This document shows positions 1 through 8,152 of a stretch of DNA of 64,000 nt, one piece after another. A model generated the notes under the pieces. The model did not search any database, was not told the origin of the DNA, and saw only the letters and a list, made by a program, of their open reading frames with translations. This DNA is from Paraburkholderia tropica (lineage in GTDB: Bacteria > Pseudomonadota > Gammaproteobacteria > Burkholderiales > Burkholderiaceae), in assembly GCF_900109265.1 (NCBI RefSeq), contig NZ_FNZM01000001.1, positions 62,001 through 126,000 of the forward strand, written 5' to 3'. A program made the position numbers and the translations under genes. Each line of letters begins with the position of its first letter. The first letter of the stretch is position 1.

Positions 1-1601
1 GCGACCTTGTCCGGCCCCACCGCCTGCATCACCTGAGCGGTGATGCGGTTGCGCGAGAACGCGAGCGCGTCGCGCAGCGTCATCGGCTTGTTGCTGGGCG
101 GCACGTCGTCGTTCGGACGCCAGATTTCGCCGCCTTCGAGCGGCATTTCCACCGCCTGGTCGATGACCGTGTCGGTCGGCTTCGCGCCGTTCGCGAAGGC
201 CGCGCCGTACACGAAGGCCTTGAACGTCGAGCCCGGCTGACGGCGCGCCTGCTGCACGTGATCGAACGGCTCGTCCTGGAAGTCGCGGCTACCGACCCAC
301 GCCTTGATCTGGCCGTCGCGCGGATCGATCGCGACGAAACCGGCCTGCACGTCGGTCTTGTCCTTGCAGAGCGCGCGCATGAACGCGCGGTTGGCCGCGA
401 GCTGCTTGAGCGCGTCGTCGTCGTTCGCACCGGCGTCGCGCGCGCTCTTGTAGTCGGGCGTTTCGCGCATGAAGGTCTTGAACAGATCGTTGCTCGCCGA
501 ACAGCCGTTACGGCCGCTCCACGCGCCGTTCGCGATGCCCTGCAACTGGTTCGCGTGCTGCTTGAGCGCGGCCGTCGCCATCGCCTGCAGACGCGAATCG
601 ATCGTCGTGTGCACGACGAGGCCATCGGAATAGATGTTGTAGTCGTTACGGTCGGCCCACGCGATCAGCCATTTGCGCAGTTGCTGCGCGAAGTGCGGCG
701 CGGGGCCGGGCGGCTCGGTCTGACGCTCGAAGTCGAGGCGCAGCGGCTGCTTCGAGAGCGTCGCGGACTGCGCCGGCGTGAGCTTGCCGTACTTCACCAT
801 CTGGCCGAGCACGGTGTTGCGGCGCGCGAGCGCGCGCTCGGGATTGATCACCGGGTTGTAGTAGGCGTTGCCCTTGAGCATGCCGGTGAGCGTCGCGGCC
901 TGGAGGACCGTGAGCTGATCCGCCGACACGCCGAAGTACGTGCGCGCCGCCATCTCGATGCCGAACGCGTTGTACAGGAACGGCACCGTGTTCAGATAGG
1001 TTTCGAGAATCTGCGGCTTGCTGTAGACGGCCTCGATCTTGAAGGCCGTGATCGCTTCCTTGATCTTGCGCGTGAGCGTGGGCGCGCGGCCGATTTCGTC
1101 GGGATAGAGATTGCGCGCGAGCTGCTGCGTGATGGTCGAGCCGCCCTGGCGGTCACCCGAGAAGGTGTGCAGCGCCGCGCCCGCCGTGCGCTTGAAGTCG
1201 ATGCCGTGATGCTCGTAGAAGCGGTGGTCTTCCGTCGAGATCAGCGCGTCGACCATGTGCGGCGAAATCTGGGCGAGCGGCACCCATTCGCGGTTCGACG
1301 GCTTGAATTCGGCGAGCACCTTGCCGTCCGCCGACAGAATCTGCGCCGGCCGGTCGACGCGCGCCTTGCGGATGTCGCCGATGCTGGGCGTGAACGGAAT
1401 CAGCACCAGCACGTAGAGCAGCATGGCCGCCGGCAGCGCGCCGATGGCGAACAGCACGCCGCGCCGCGTCGGATGGCGCAGGTGATGCAGCCCGCGCGCG
1501 AGGCGCGGACGCGCGAAGGCGCAGACGCTCGCCGCAGCGGGCTGGAGACGGGAGGACAACTTCGCGACGAGGTCGCGGATGAACGGCACGGAACGCTTCA
1601 C
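1..1601 (-). CDS. Class A penicillin-binding protein (bifunctional transglycosylase/transpeptidase), C-terminus outside window
   Basis: Peptidoglycan synthase of the inner membrane that polymerises lipid II and cross-links stem peptides. About 533 codons are in the window. After a basic N-terminus there is one membrane segment near residues 45-65 (AAMLLYVLVLIPF). The GT51 domain follows with STEDHRFYEHHG, GSTITQQLARNLYP and KIKEAITAFKIE. The transpeptidase domain shows the active-site serine in RQPGSTFKAF, then SRNRITAQVMQ near the window edge. The start is a GTG at 1601, because the upstream ATG is in another frame; this start is uncertain. The family is usually about 700-850 aa, so roughly a third is missing here. 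PBP1A versus another class A paralogue cannot be settled. Confidence 0.9.
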   Translation of the reverse strand, partial: MKRSVPFIRDLVAKLSSRLQPAAASVCAFARPRLARGLHHLRHPTRRGVLFAIGALPAAMLLYVLVLIPFTPSIGDIRKARVDRPAQILSADGKVLAEFKPSNREWVPLAQISPHMVDALISTEDHRFYEHHGIDFKRTAGAALHTFSGDRQGGSTITQQLARNLYPDEIGRAPTLTRKIKEAITAFKIEAVYSKPQILETYLNTVPFLYNAFGIEMAARTYFGVSADQLTVLQAATLTGMLKGNAYYNPVINPERALARRNTVLGQMVKYGKLTPAQSATLSKQPLRLDFERQTEPPGPAPHFAQQLRKWLIAWADRNDYNIYSDGLVVHTTIDSRLQAMATAALKQHANQLQGIANGAWSGRNGCSASNDLFKTFMRETPDYKSARDAGANDDDALKQLAANRAFMRALCKDKTDVQAGFVAIDPRDGQIKAWVGSRDFQDEPFDHVQQARRQPGSTFKAFVYGAAFANGAKPTDTVIDQAVEMPLEGGEIWRPNDDVPPSNKPMTLRDALAFSRNRITAQVMQAVGPDKV

Positions 1602-1693
1602 GCGGGGCTTCGGGGTCGGCTGGCAAAGCGTGCATCGTACCAAAACTGCCGGACGCGGCTTTCATCGGGCCTGCGGGCGACGTGGACGCGCGC

Positions 1694-1990
1694 TCAGAAA
1701 ATCAGCGACAGCGCGATAGCCATCCAGACCGCCAGCGCGCCCGCGAGAAAGACACGCCGGGCCAGCAGGAAGCGCGTTTCGTCGCCGGGCGGCGCGGGCG
1801 AGGTGGCGAGCCACGGCACGCTCGCGAGACAGGCGAAGCCCGCCAGCGCGATCACGACGACCATGCGGTCGGCGATCCGCCACGGCGTGGGCTCGTGCAA
1901 GCCCCAATATCCGAGGAAGACGATGCCGATCGAGAACATCGTCGACGCGGCCGAACTCAGTGCGACGACCGATCCGGTCGGTGATTGCAT
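1694..1990 (-). CDS. Small hydrophobic membrane protein, function unknown
   Basis: A 98-aa protein with about three predicted membrane segments: residues 8-28 (ALSSAASTMFSIGIVFLGYW), 42-62 (RMVVVIALAGFACLASVPWL) and 78-97 (RVFLAGALAVWMAIALSLIF). It lies on the same strand as the penicillin-binding protein gene and 92 bp upstream of its start. I recognise no family. The hydrophobic periodicity and clean start and stop support a real gene, but no motif indicates a role. Confidence 0.6.
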   Translation of the reverse strand: MQSPTGSVVALSSAASTMFSIGIVFLGYWGLHEPTPWRIADRMVVVIALAGFACLASVPWLATSPAPPGDETRFLLARRVFLAGALAVWMAIALSLIF

Positions 1991-2105
1991 GGCGAACCTC
2001 CCGCGCGCCGCGCGATGGACGGTGCGGCCATTATCGGCGCGGGCGGCGGCAGGGGCAATGCGGGGCGGTCCCGCCGCCGAACCGGGCCCGGGTTCAGCTT
2101 CAGGC

Positions 2106-2720
2106 TCAGGCCTTGGGGCGCACCATCTGGAACATCTCGCCGATCTGCGCGTAGTCGGCGCGATAGCCCGCGCGCATGATCGGCTGGGCGGCGTGCGTGT
2201 CGAACAGGCCGTCCTTCAGGAAGCGCTGCTGGATATGCACGCCGACCACCTGGCCGAGCGCGAGCCAGTTGTCCATCGGCGTGCCGTCGAGCGTGTGCAG
2301 GCGGATGACCTGCAGCAGCTTGCATTCGAGCGCGGCCGGCGATTCGGCGACGTGCGGCACCGCCACGTTGCGGCCCGGCGCGGGTGTGAGGCCCGAGAGC
2401 GCAAATTCGTCGACGTCGGCGGCGACGGGCGCGGAACTGCGGTTCATCTGCTCGGCCAGCGGACGCGAGGCGAGATTCCAGACGAATTCGCCCGTCGCCT
2501 CGATGTTGGCGATGCTGTCCTTACGGCCCTCGCTGCTGAATCCGATGATCGACGGAAACGAGGAAAACGCGCCGAAAAAGCTGTAGGGCGCGAGGTTGAG
2601 CACGCCCTCGGGCGAGCGGCTCGAGATCCAGCCGATCAGACGCGGCGCGACGATCGCCTTGAACGGATCGTGCGGCAGCCCGTGGCCGGCGGCGGGGTCG
2701 TAGAAGTAGGTGTCGGACAT
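2106..2720 (-). CDS. Flavin reductase family protein (FMN-binding split barrel)
   Basis: A 204-aa protein of the DIM6/NTAB flavoprotein family, which bind FMN in a split beta-barrel and often act as NAD(P)H:flavin oxidoreductases. The N-terminal half carries the typical pattern RLIGWISSRSPEGVLNLAPY, followed by SFFGAFSSFPSIIGFSS and NIEATGEFVWNLA, which form the flavin site in this family. Length is normal. It appears monocistronic, and its neighbours give no hint of the substrate. The exact activity (flavin reductase, or flavin-binding partner of an oxygenase) cannot be read from sequence alone. Confidence 0.88.
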   Translation of the reverse strand: MSDTYFYDPAAGHGLPHDPFKAIVAPRLIGWISSRSPEGVLNLAPYSFFGAFSSFPSIIGFSSEGRKDSIANIEATGEFVWNLASRPLAEQMNRSSAPVAADVDEFALSGLTPAPGRNVAVPHVAESPAALECKLLQVIRLHTLDGTPMDNWLALGQVVGVHIQQRFLKDGLFDTHAAQPIMRAGYRADYAQIGEMFQMVRPKA

Positions 2721-3221
2721 GGTCGTGTGGCGGGTTTGATGCGGCCCACACTATGACACGACGGGGCGGGGCTTGCTGGGCGGGGCTTATCCACAGTTTT
2801 TGTTCACAACTCCGTGTCTAAAGTCGGTCGGGCATAGCTCAAGTCCGTTCCGCAAGGCTCGGCAGGCGGAAGCAGAGAAAGAGATTTTTGCACCGGCGCT
2901 TCCGTTCGTCTATTCACCCAACGGTTTCCTAATCCGGCAGTGCAGCAGCTACGCCGCCCGTGAGGAGATCTCGCCGACCTATTAGACATCCGCTGTGTCT
3001 AAAATCCAACACAACGCCGATGCCCCAGTCAATTTTTCGAAACAGATGTCGAGTCAGTTACCAGACGGAATGCCCGTCAATGCTGCATCGCACGCACACA
3101 ACGGAAGCAGCGTTCCATTCCCAGGCCCCCCGCAAAAAATCACACCCTGTGATTTTGGTACGTCATCGGCGCGTAGCCGTCATGCAGAGCTGCCTTAACT
3201 GTTGCCCGTCATTCTCCCACT
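2721..3221. other. Gene-poor intergenic region
   Basis: About 500 bp without a convincing gene; the short ORFs here have no family-like sequence. It contains a perfect DnaA-box-like nonamer (TTATCCACA, 2787-2795) inside a 23-bp segment that recurs with one mismatch at 7693-7715. It also holds a perfect inverted repeat with 7-bp arms TTAGACA/TGTCTAA at 2982-3002. The TGTCTAA arm also occurs at 2816-2822. There is no cluster of DnaA boxes and no dnaA/dnaN/parAB gene, so this is not an origin. Confidence 0.6.
2786..2808. repeat. 23-bp near-direct repeat, left copy flanking the VgrG/PAAR operon
   Basis: The sequence differs from 7693-7715 at one position only (A here, C there, at repeat position 8). 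The two copies have the same orientation and bracket the T6SS cargo genes, about 4.9 kb apart. It embeds the DnaA-box-like TTATCCACA. Confidence 0.6.
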
Positions 3222-3491
3222 TCAGTTCGGGCCGGAGCCGCTACTCAGCAGCAGAGCTCCCCCGTCAGGTTCAGGTGTGCGCAGGGAATAGATGTTCGTA
3301 CCGCCTCGCAGCGCCTGCGTGTGCTGCTCCACTTCACGACGCGCCAGCGCGAGCCGCAGCACGGTCCGAACCGACGACGTGCTGTTGCCCGTCAGCGCCG
3401 CCTCCTGATGCGAGTGATACCGCTCGCCCTCGCGCATGGCACGGAGGACTTCCGCCAGCACGGCTTCTTCCGATTTCACCCTGAAATTCAT
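3222..3491 (-). CDS. Small winged-helix-like protein, last gene of the VgrG operon
   Basis: An 89-aa protein. The start at 3491 was chosen because its ATG overlaps the TGA of the upstream gene (ATGA) and is preceded by AAAGGAG at good spacing; a longer ORF from 3548 lies within the upstream gene. The sequence reads as helix, helix-turn-helix and beta wing: AVLAEVLRAMREGERYHSHQ, then NSTSSVRTVLRLALARREV, then GGTNIYSL. That is the usual outline of a small winged helix DNA-binding fold. Position at the end of a vgrG operon suggests an accessory or regulatory role, but that is inference; it could also be part of the immunity function. Confidence 0.65.
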   Translation of the reverse strand: MNFRVKSEEAVLAEVLRAMREGERYHSHQEAALTGNSTSSVRTVLRLALARREVEQHTQALRGGTNIYSLRTPEPDGGALLLSSGSGPN

Positions 3492-3832
3492 CTGGCCGCT
3501 CCTTTGCCGAAAACCGTGGTGTCTGGAGGAAGGTCCACCAGATGCCACTGCCTCGCCTCGGGATCAAACAGCGCGAACTGGTTGCAATGTTCCACGCCCA
3601 CCTCGGCAAGCTGTATCGACTTCACGGCGGCGCGCACCGTAACGTTCACCTTTTCGATATTCCAGTCCAGCACCTGTCTGTTGGTGTCGCGCCATGCGAA
3701 CAGGCCCGCGCGTTCATGAACGCTGTCGAGCAGCATCATTCCGCGAGAATCGACTTCAAAGCGGTTCTCCTGGGTCAGTGGGCGCTCAACAACCAGCGAA
3801 GCGCTTGCAGGACTCCCATCGGCTTCCCGCAC
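3488..3832 (-). CDS. Putative immunity or accessory protein downstream of VgrG, start uncertain
   Basis: The first in-frame conventional start is a GTG at 3832, giving 114 aa (MREADGSPASASLVVERPLT...). The reading frame, however, stays open upstream to 3967, inside the end of vgrG, and that extension also reads like protein (RTYTIINASDAP, LGLVANLRFGWPAANGC). No ATG, GTG or TTG lies in the extension. The real gene may therefore start at a rare codon, depend on frameshifting from vgrG, or be decayed at its 5' end. I recognise no family. Its place directly after an effector-bearing VgrG is typical of a cognate immunity gene, which is inference. It ends in an ATGA overlap with the next gene. Confidence 0.6.
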   Translation of the reverse strand: MREADGSPASASLVVERPLTQENRFEVDSRGMMLLDSVHERAGLFAWRDTNRQVLDWNIEKVNVTVRAAVKSIQLAEVGVEHCNQFALFDPEARQWHLVDLPPDTTVFGKGAAR

Positions 3833-3890
3833 GATGCAGCCGTTCGCTGCGGGCCAGCCGAAGCGCAGGTTTGCGACCAGACCGAGCCCG

Positions 3891-6800
3891 TCACGCCGCC
3901 TGAAAAGGCACCTGGGTGCGTCTGATGCGTTGATGATCGTGTAGGTTCGGAAATGACGTTCGTTCGGCTAGCATCCTGATACTCTCCATTGCTACGCCAG
4001 AGAACATCGGCGCGATGCCCGGAAACTGCGTGTAGTCTTTGGGGTAGGTGTAGAAAAGTGACATCATCCAGAAGGTCTGCTGGCAGTGCCGCGCTTCGTG
4101 ATAGATCGCCACTGCGATCGCCTTCAATTCTCCATCTAAGCCCCTTAGCGCGGCCTGCTTTCTGACTTCGCTTGGGGCTGCATCGACGGCGTCCAGAGCT
4201 GTGAAAAGACTGTTTATCCGCGCATCGGAAAGTGCCATTACCCACTGATAAGCAGCAAATACTGCCGCCTCCGTGCCGTCAAGCTCAAATCCGTACTGCT
4301 TTGTATTGCCACGCACAGCGACGACGAGTTTTGGCATCGCGGAGGCCGGTAGGCCAAACACGCCGCTTCCCAACGCGTCGTATAACGACTGTTTGACAGC
4401 CGCTGAAATTGCCCTGCCGATACCGAACACGACCGCATTACTCGTTACGACGCTCAATTCGCCGTGTTCGGTTGTCGTACCGGTTATGACCTGGCCATCG
4501 TCCAGTGTTATACGATAAGGTTGATTGGCAATCGCGAATCCGCCGCCGTGCTCCACCAGCACTGGATGCAGCACGTATTTTCCGGGGCTGTCCGGCGTCA
4601 CCGGAAACTGCACCGGTTGACCTTGCGCGTCCGCTGTCGCATGTCCTGCCGCGTGAATCAGATGCTGTCCGTTGGTGTAGACGTAGAACCCATCCGGTCG
4701 CAGGCTCACAAGCGTGTTGTTGCAGCGGAGATTGATCCCCTTCGGCGCATTGATGTCGACACGCCCCTGGGTGCTCGTTACCGTCATGTCATCCTGCGAC
4801 ATCAGCGTCATCGTGCCGTTGCGCGACTCGGCATGGACCGGCCCGGTCGATATCAGCCGGATGGTCTCCTGTGCATAGAAGGCAATCTTCTCCAGCACCG
4901 ACACCAGCAACGACTTGCCCGCCGCAAGCGACACGTGACCCGTGGCGCTTGCCGCCAGATGCCGCCCGCTCGACAGGTGCAGGTCGTCGGTCGCCGCTGC
5001 CTGGATGCCCGCTGCGCTCGCGAGCAGCAGGTGAGGCCGCTCGAACTCGGGGAAATCATCCGCGCCCGCGCGCGGGTTCGCGCTGCCGCGAAGCTCATCG
5101 TTGGCGGTCTTGATCGCCTTCACCGCGTCGCTCTGATCGCGCCCCGGCTCCTGTGCGCCGCGCTGCTGCGCGAGTTGCGTCACATTTTCGTGGATGTCGC
5201 GCGCCGCCGTCAGCAGCGCTATCGCTTCACCGTTCTCCTTGATCTTGCCCTTCGCCAGCAGACGCGCGAACGTGGTGAACATGCCACCGAGCGCCGCGCG
5301 CAACGCCATGAACCCGTCCGTGCGTACCTCGGCACCCAGGCCACGTGGTTCCTGAAGCCCCGTGTCGTCGTCAACGCGGCGGATATCGCCAAAATGCGCG
5401 CCGGTCTTTGCAGCATCAGTCGCAAGCTGCACCTGCTGCTTGCCGTGGGTGTCATCGAACACCAGATGGTTCGAACCGCTTCCACCGGACTCCCTCGTGC
5501 GTATGCCGGTCAGCCACATGTTCTTCGCCAGCTCCCAGGGCGGCGGATTGTCCCTGTTCCCCAGGCCGCCCGCAACGTAGGGCATGTCGGGGTTGCCGTT
5601 GATGTGCTCCACCACCACTTCACTGCCGACACGCGGCAGGAATACCGAGGACGCCCGGCCGTTCTGCCAGGGCTGCGCGGGCCATAGCCAGATGAACGAG
5701 TCGTTGTCGTATTTTCCCTGCCGGTCAGCGACGAGCTGTATACAGATACGCCCCTGGGCGTCCGTCCAGAGTTCACTTCCTTCGGGGCCGGTCACGATTG
5801 CCCGCTCGGCACCAATCACCGGCCACGGCGTGACAATCGGCAGGCGGAAGTGACAGCCTTTGGCGGGCTGCGCCTCGAACCCGCATTCGCAGCGAAAGGC
5901 CTGTTCCGTGCCGCTCGCCTGGTCGTTGCACTCGATATCGAGCTTCACGTAAACGACCAGCCATTCCTGATTGACCGTGGCGAGCGGATGTTCCGTCAGC
6001 TCGAAGGTGTAGCCCGGACGCAGACCCCGAAGATGACCCGAACCCCGGATGCGCATCCCCTGGCAACGGATGGACTGCATGCGCACCATCGCCGCCTGCC
6101 GTGCCTGCTCATCGTTATCGAGCGGCCTGCCGTTCAGCCCCATCGCACCTTGCAGGGGCTGGCTCACATTCACGCCGTACTCATAGAAATCCTGATCCGC
6201 CTCCGCTGTCTCGCGGGGATCGTGGTCAGTCTCCCGCAAGGGGGTGTTGGAGCGCCGCAGGCGCGGTGCCATGGGATCGTGGTCTACGACCGTCACCTTG
6301 CCCTCGGTCCAGTGACTGTCCAGCTCCAGCCACTCGATGCACTCCTCGTCAACGCGGTTCTCACCCGGCGCGTAGCGCAGCGTCTCGTACGCTTCGCCGT
6401 GCCGATGGAAAGCCCCCATCGTGTCTGCAATGATCAGCCGGTGGAATCCTTCCGAGTGCTCAAACCAGAAGAACAGACCCGCGCGCTCGCACCAGCGCCT
6501 GAAGCACGTGAAGTCGGATTCGAAGTGCTGCCGTTGCAGGTCGCGCACGGGATAGTGTTCGCCGTGGATCGGCCCCGCGATACGCCAGTCAATCGATACC
6601 GGGTAGTCCGCCAGCAGTTCGCGGATTGCATCGATCACGGTTTTGTTCTGGAATACGCGATAGTTCTGCCCCATCGCGGCCTTCTTCAGCGTCGGCTCCA
6701 GCACGAATTCGTAGACCATCACCCGGTCGTTACGCTCGATGAAGCGCGCCGTGCTCACCCGCCCGGTAATTTCGCGCACGTGAAAGCCGATGTTGCCCCG

Positions 6801-7166
6801 CCCCGTATCGCCTGGCATGCCGGGAATGAACGTGCCACGTCCGGGAATGTCGATGAACACCGTAACCTCGGTGCCGACGATGGCATCCAGATCGAGCGCG
6901 GTGTCGAGCGTCCACGGCGCGCGCAGATCGGTTTTTGCGCGCACGGTGTAGTGAAAAAGGCCGCCGACCGACTCCGTACCCTTCAGGCTGATGGGGACCA
7001 GCAGGGAATGCGTCACTTCCTTCGGCGGCACGGTGGGGTTCAGACGCCAGTACCAGTCCTCGCGCGGCGTGAGCGGTGTAAATCGCGGAATGGCCGCGCC
7101 GTCCATCTCCATCGGCCTCCCGGGGGCACGATAGCGTTCCTGGCTGAAATCGCTGTGGTTTTGCAT
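3891..7166 (-). CDS. vgrG: Evolved VgrG spike protein with C-terminal HExxH (zincin-like) effector domain
   Basis: A 1091-aa type VI secretion tip protein. The N-terminal two thirds have the gp27/gp5-like VgrG core (FHYTVRAKTDLRAPW, EFVLEPTL, GLFFWFEHSEGFHRLIIAD, RVGSEVVVEHINGNPDMPYV), followed by the DUF2345-type beta-helix region (residues about 640-860, LHLSSGRHLAASATGHVSLA). The last about 200 residues are extra and contain AIYHEARHCQQTFWMM near residue 1023, a match to the zinc metalloprotease signature HExxH. This suggests a secreted metallopeptidase-type toxin. The ATG at 7166 was chosen over the longer ORF because GAGG precedes it and it sits 8 nt after the PAAR stop. No T6SS structural genes are nearby, so it is an orphan cargo operon. 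Confidence 0.92.
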   Translation of the reverse strand: MQNHSDFSQERYRAPGRPMEMDGAAIPRFTPLTPREDWYWRLNPTVPPKEVTHSLLVPISLKGTESVGGLFHYTVRAKTDLRAPWTLDTALDLDAIVGTEVTVFIDIPGRGTFIPGMPGDTGRGNIGFHVREITGRVSTARFIERNDRVMVYEFVLEPTLKKAAMGQNYRVFQNKTVIDAIRELLADYPVSIDWRIAGPIHGEHYPVRDLQRQHFESDFTCFRRWCERAGLFFWFEHSEGFHRLIIADTMGAFHRHGEAYETLRYAPGENRVDEECIEWLELDSHWTEGKVTVVDHDPMAPRLRRSNTPLRETDHDPRETAEADQDFYEYGVNVSQPLQGAMGLNGRPLDNDEQARQAAMVRMQSIRCQGMRIRGSGHLRGLRPGYTFELTEHPLATVNQEWLVVYVKLDIECNDQASGTEQAFRCECGFEAQPAKGCHFRLPIVTPWPVIGAERAIVTGPEGSELWTDAQGRICIQLVADRQGKYDNDSFIWLWPAQPWQNGRASSVFLPRVGSEVVVEHINGNPDMPYVAGGLGNRDNPPPWELAKNMWLTGIRTRESGGSGSNHLVFDDTHGKQQVQLATDAAKTGAHFGDIRRVDDDTGLQEPRGLGAEVRTDGFMALRAALGGMFTTFARLLAKGKIKENGEAIALLTAARDIHENVTQLAQQRGAQEPGRDQSDAVKAIKTANDELRGSANPRAGADDFPEFERPHLLLASAAGIQAAATDDLHLSSGRHLAASATGHVSLAAGKSLLVSVLEKIAFYAQETIRLISTGPVHAESRNGTMTLMSQDDMTVTSTQGRVDINAPKGINLRCNNTLVSLRPDGFYVYTNGQHLIHAAGHATADAQGQPVQFPVTPDSPGKYVLHPVLVEHGGGFAIANQPYRITLDDGQVITGTTTEHGELSVVTSNAVVFGIGRAISAAVKQSLYDALGSGVFGLPASAMPKLVVAVRGNTKQYGFELDGTEAAVFAAYQWVMALSDARINSLFTALDAVDAAPSEVRKQAALRGLDGELKAIAVAIYHEARHCQQTFWMMSLFYTYPKDYTQFPGIAPMFSGVAMESIRMLAERTSFPNLHDHQRIRRTQVPFQAA

Positions 7167-7174
7167 GGAATGCC

Positions 7175-7429
7175 TCACGCCCCGATGAGCGTGGCACCGC
7201 ACGCGGTTGTGTCGCCAATGAACATCACCTTCACGCCGTTATGCGTGCGCGAGCCCGATGCCTTCCCCGGATAGTCGCCGCCGCACTTCGGACAGCGCAC
7301 CAGATGCCCTTCCAGCATCACCGGCACGCCGTGGTGTTGCAGATTCGGCGCGGCTTCGATGACCTCGCCGCCATGATCCGTGGCGTCGCCCAGGCGGGCG
7401 ACTTCGCGCCCCGTTATGTCGTCTCTCAT
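7175..7429 (-). CDS. PAAR domain protein (T6SS spike tip)
   Basis: An 84-aa protein that caps the VgrG trimer and sharpens the T6SS spike. It shows the PAAR layout: RLGDATDHGGEVIEA, HGVPVMLEGHLVRCPKCGG, GKASGSRTHNGVKVMFIGDT and the end TACGATLIGA. The His and Cys residues that bind the tip metal are present. The ATG at 7429 was chosen over the ORF start at 7474 because PAAR homologues begin at this position. It is the first gene of the PAAR-vgrG-accessory operon, with 8 nt between its stop and the vgrG start. Confidence 0.9.
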   Translation of the reverse strand: MRDDITGREVARLGDATDHGGEVIEAAPNLQHHGVPVMLEGHLVRCPKCGGDYPGKASGSRTHNGVKVMFIGDTTACGATLIGA

Positions 7430-7692
7430 CTGCCGTTGCTTTCCGTGAAATCCACTAAACACGCATTGGCGCATGGGGGATAACAGGGGCGATATGAGAG
7501 CAATCCGAATAGCGAATGCGCGGTGCCTGGTTTGGGGGCGTTTTGATCTGGGCCAGGATCCCGGGATCGTTCGCTATCCAAATTCTTTCTGCGACACGAG
7601 CGAACAAGCCGACTTGCTGGCACTTCGCGCCGCAAGAGAACGGATCGATCAACACTGCCGGCGCAACGGTAGTTCAGCGCAATCGCGGAAGA

Positions 7693-7715
7693 CTTATCCC
7701 CAGTTTTTGTTCACA
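7693..7715. repeat. 23-bp near-direct repeat, right copy flanking the VgrG/PAAR operon
   Basis: This matches 2786-2808 except for one base, in the same orientation. It is followed by GTTGATAAC, which the left copy lacks. Confidence 0.6.
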
Positions 7716-7842
7716 GCCCTGTTGATAACACCGGAGCAGATGACACAACCCTTTGTCGCCAAAGCAAAAACCTGCGCTGCATCCCACGCGCGTCCGGCGC
7801 TTGCCTGGACATTGCCCCGAGCATTGCGCCAAGCCCCAACGC

Positions 7843-7878
7843 AACAAGGCCGACTCTCTTTCGAGAGCCGGCCTTGTT
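7843..7878 (-). terminator. Hairpin downstream of the DUF3563 gene
   Basis: The inverted repeat has arms of about 15 bp (AACAAGGCCG... / ...CGGCCTTGTT) around a short CTTT-type loop, with one mismatch. It lies about 90 bp past the DUF3563 stop. There is only a weak T tract, so it is a probable rather than a canonical intrinsic terminator. Confidence 0.55.
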
Positions 7879-7970
7879 CGGCGTATTCGGTGCAGATGAG
7901 GCGCGGACTGCGGACGGCGGCGTGTTACCGCGCCATGCGCTGCGCCTCGATTGCCTTCGGTCCGGTCGAC

Positions 7971-8126
7971 TTAGTCGCGCGGCAGGCCGAAAGGCGTGTA
8001 CTGCGAGCGGCGGATGCGTTCGGCTTCGCGGTGACGCGCTGCGTACGAATAGTCAGCATCCATCGGCAGATACGGCGACGCGAAGAGGTCGCTCACCTTT
8101 TGGATCAGTGCGAGGATATAGCTCAT
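7971..8126 (-). CDS. DUF3563-type small protein
   Basis: A 51-aa protein too short for usual ORF lists: MSYILALIQKVSDLF, then SPYLPMDADYSYAARHREAE, then RIRRSQYTPFGLPRD. The layout (short amphipathic N-terminus, acidic DADYSY, basic REAERIRR) matches the DUF3563 small proteins common in Burkholderiaceae, whose function is unknown. The ATG at 8126 has GGGAG about 8 nt upstream. The gene is monocistronic, with a TATAAT promoter and three AGGG(A/T)TTTCCC boxes upstream, so expression is probably tightly controlled. Confidence 0.8.
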   Translation of the reverse strand: MSYILALIQKVSDLFASPYLPMDADYSYAARHREAERIRRSQYTPFGLPRD

Positions 8127-8152
8127 TGCGACTCCCGGTTAGTTGGCGTTTA

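Larger units (their letters stand above)
7430..7970. other. Intergenic region upstream of the PAAR/VgrG operon
   Basis: About 540 bp with no convincing gene. It holds the right copy of the 23-bp flanking repeat (7693-7715) and a strong hairpin (7843-7878) lying downstream of the DUF3563 gene. The PAAR promoter should be in the first 150 bp, but I see no clear -10/-35 pair. Confidence 0.5.

Noticed and set aside
258-2756. 832-codon plus-strand ORF
   Set aside because: It is antisense to the penicillin-binding protein, small membrane protein and flavin reductase genes, which carry clear motifs. Its product is Arg/His/Leu-rich without any family pattern, as expected from GC-biased third positions.
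2787-2795. Perfect DnaA box as a replication origin
   Set aside because: It is a single box, with no AT-rich unwinding element, no cluster of boxes and no origin-associated genes.
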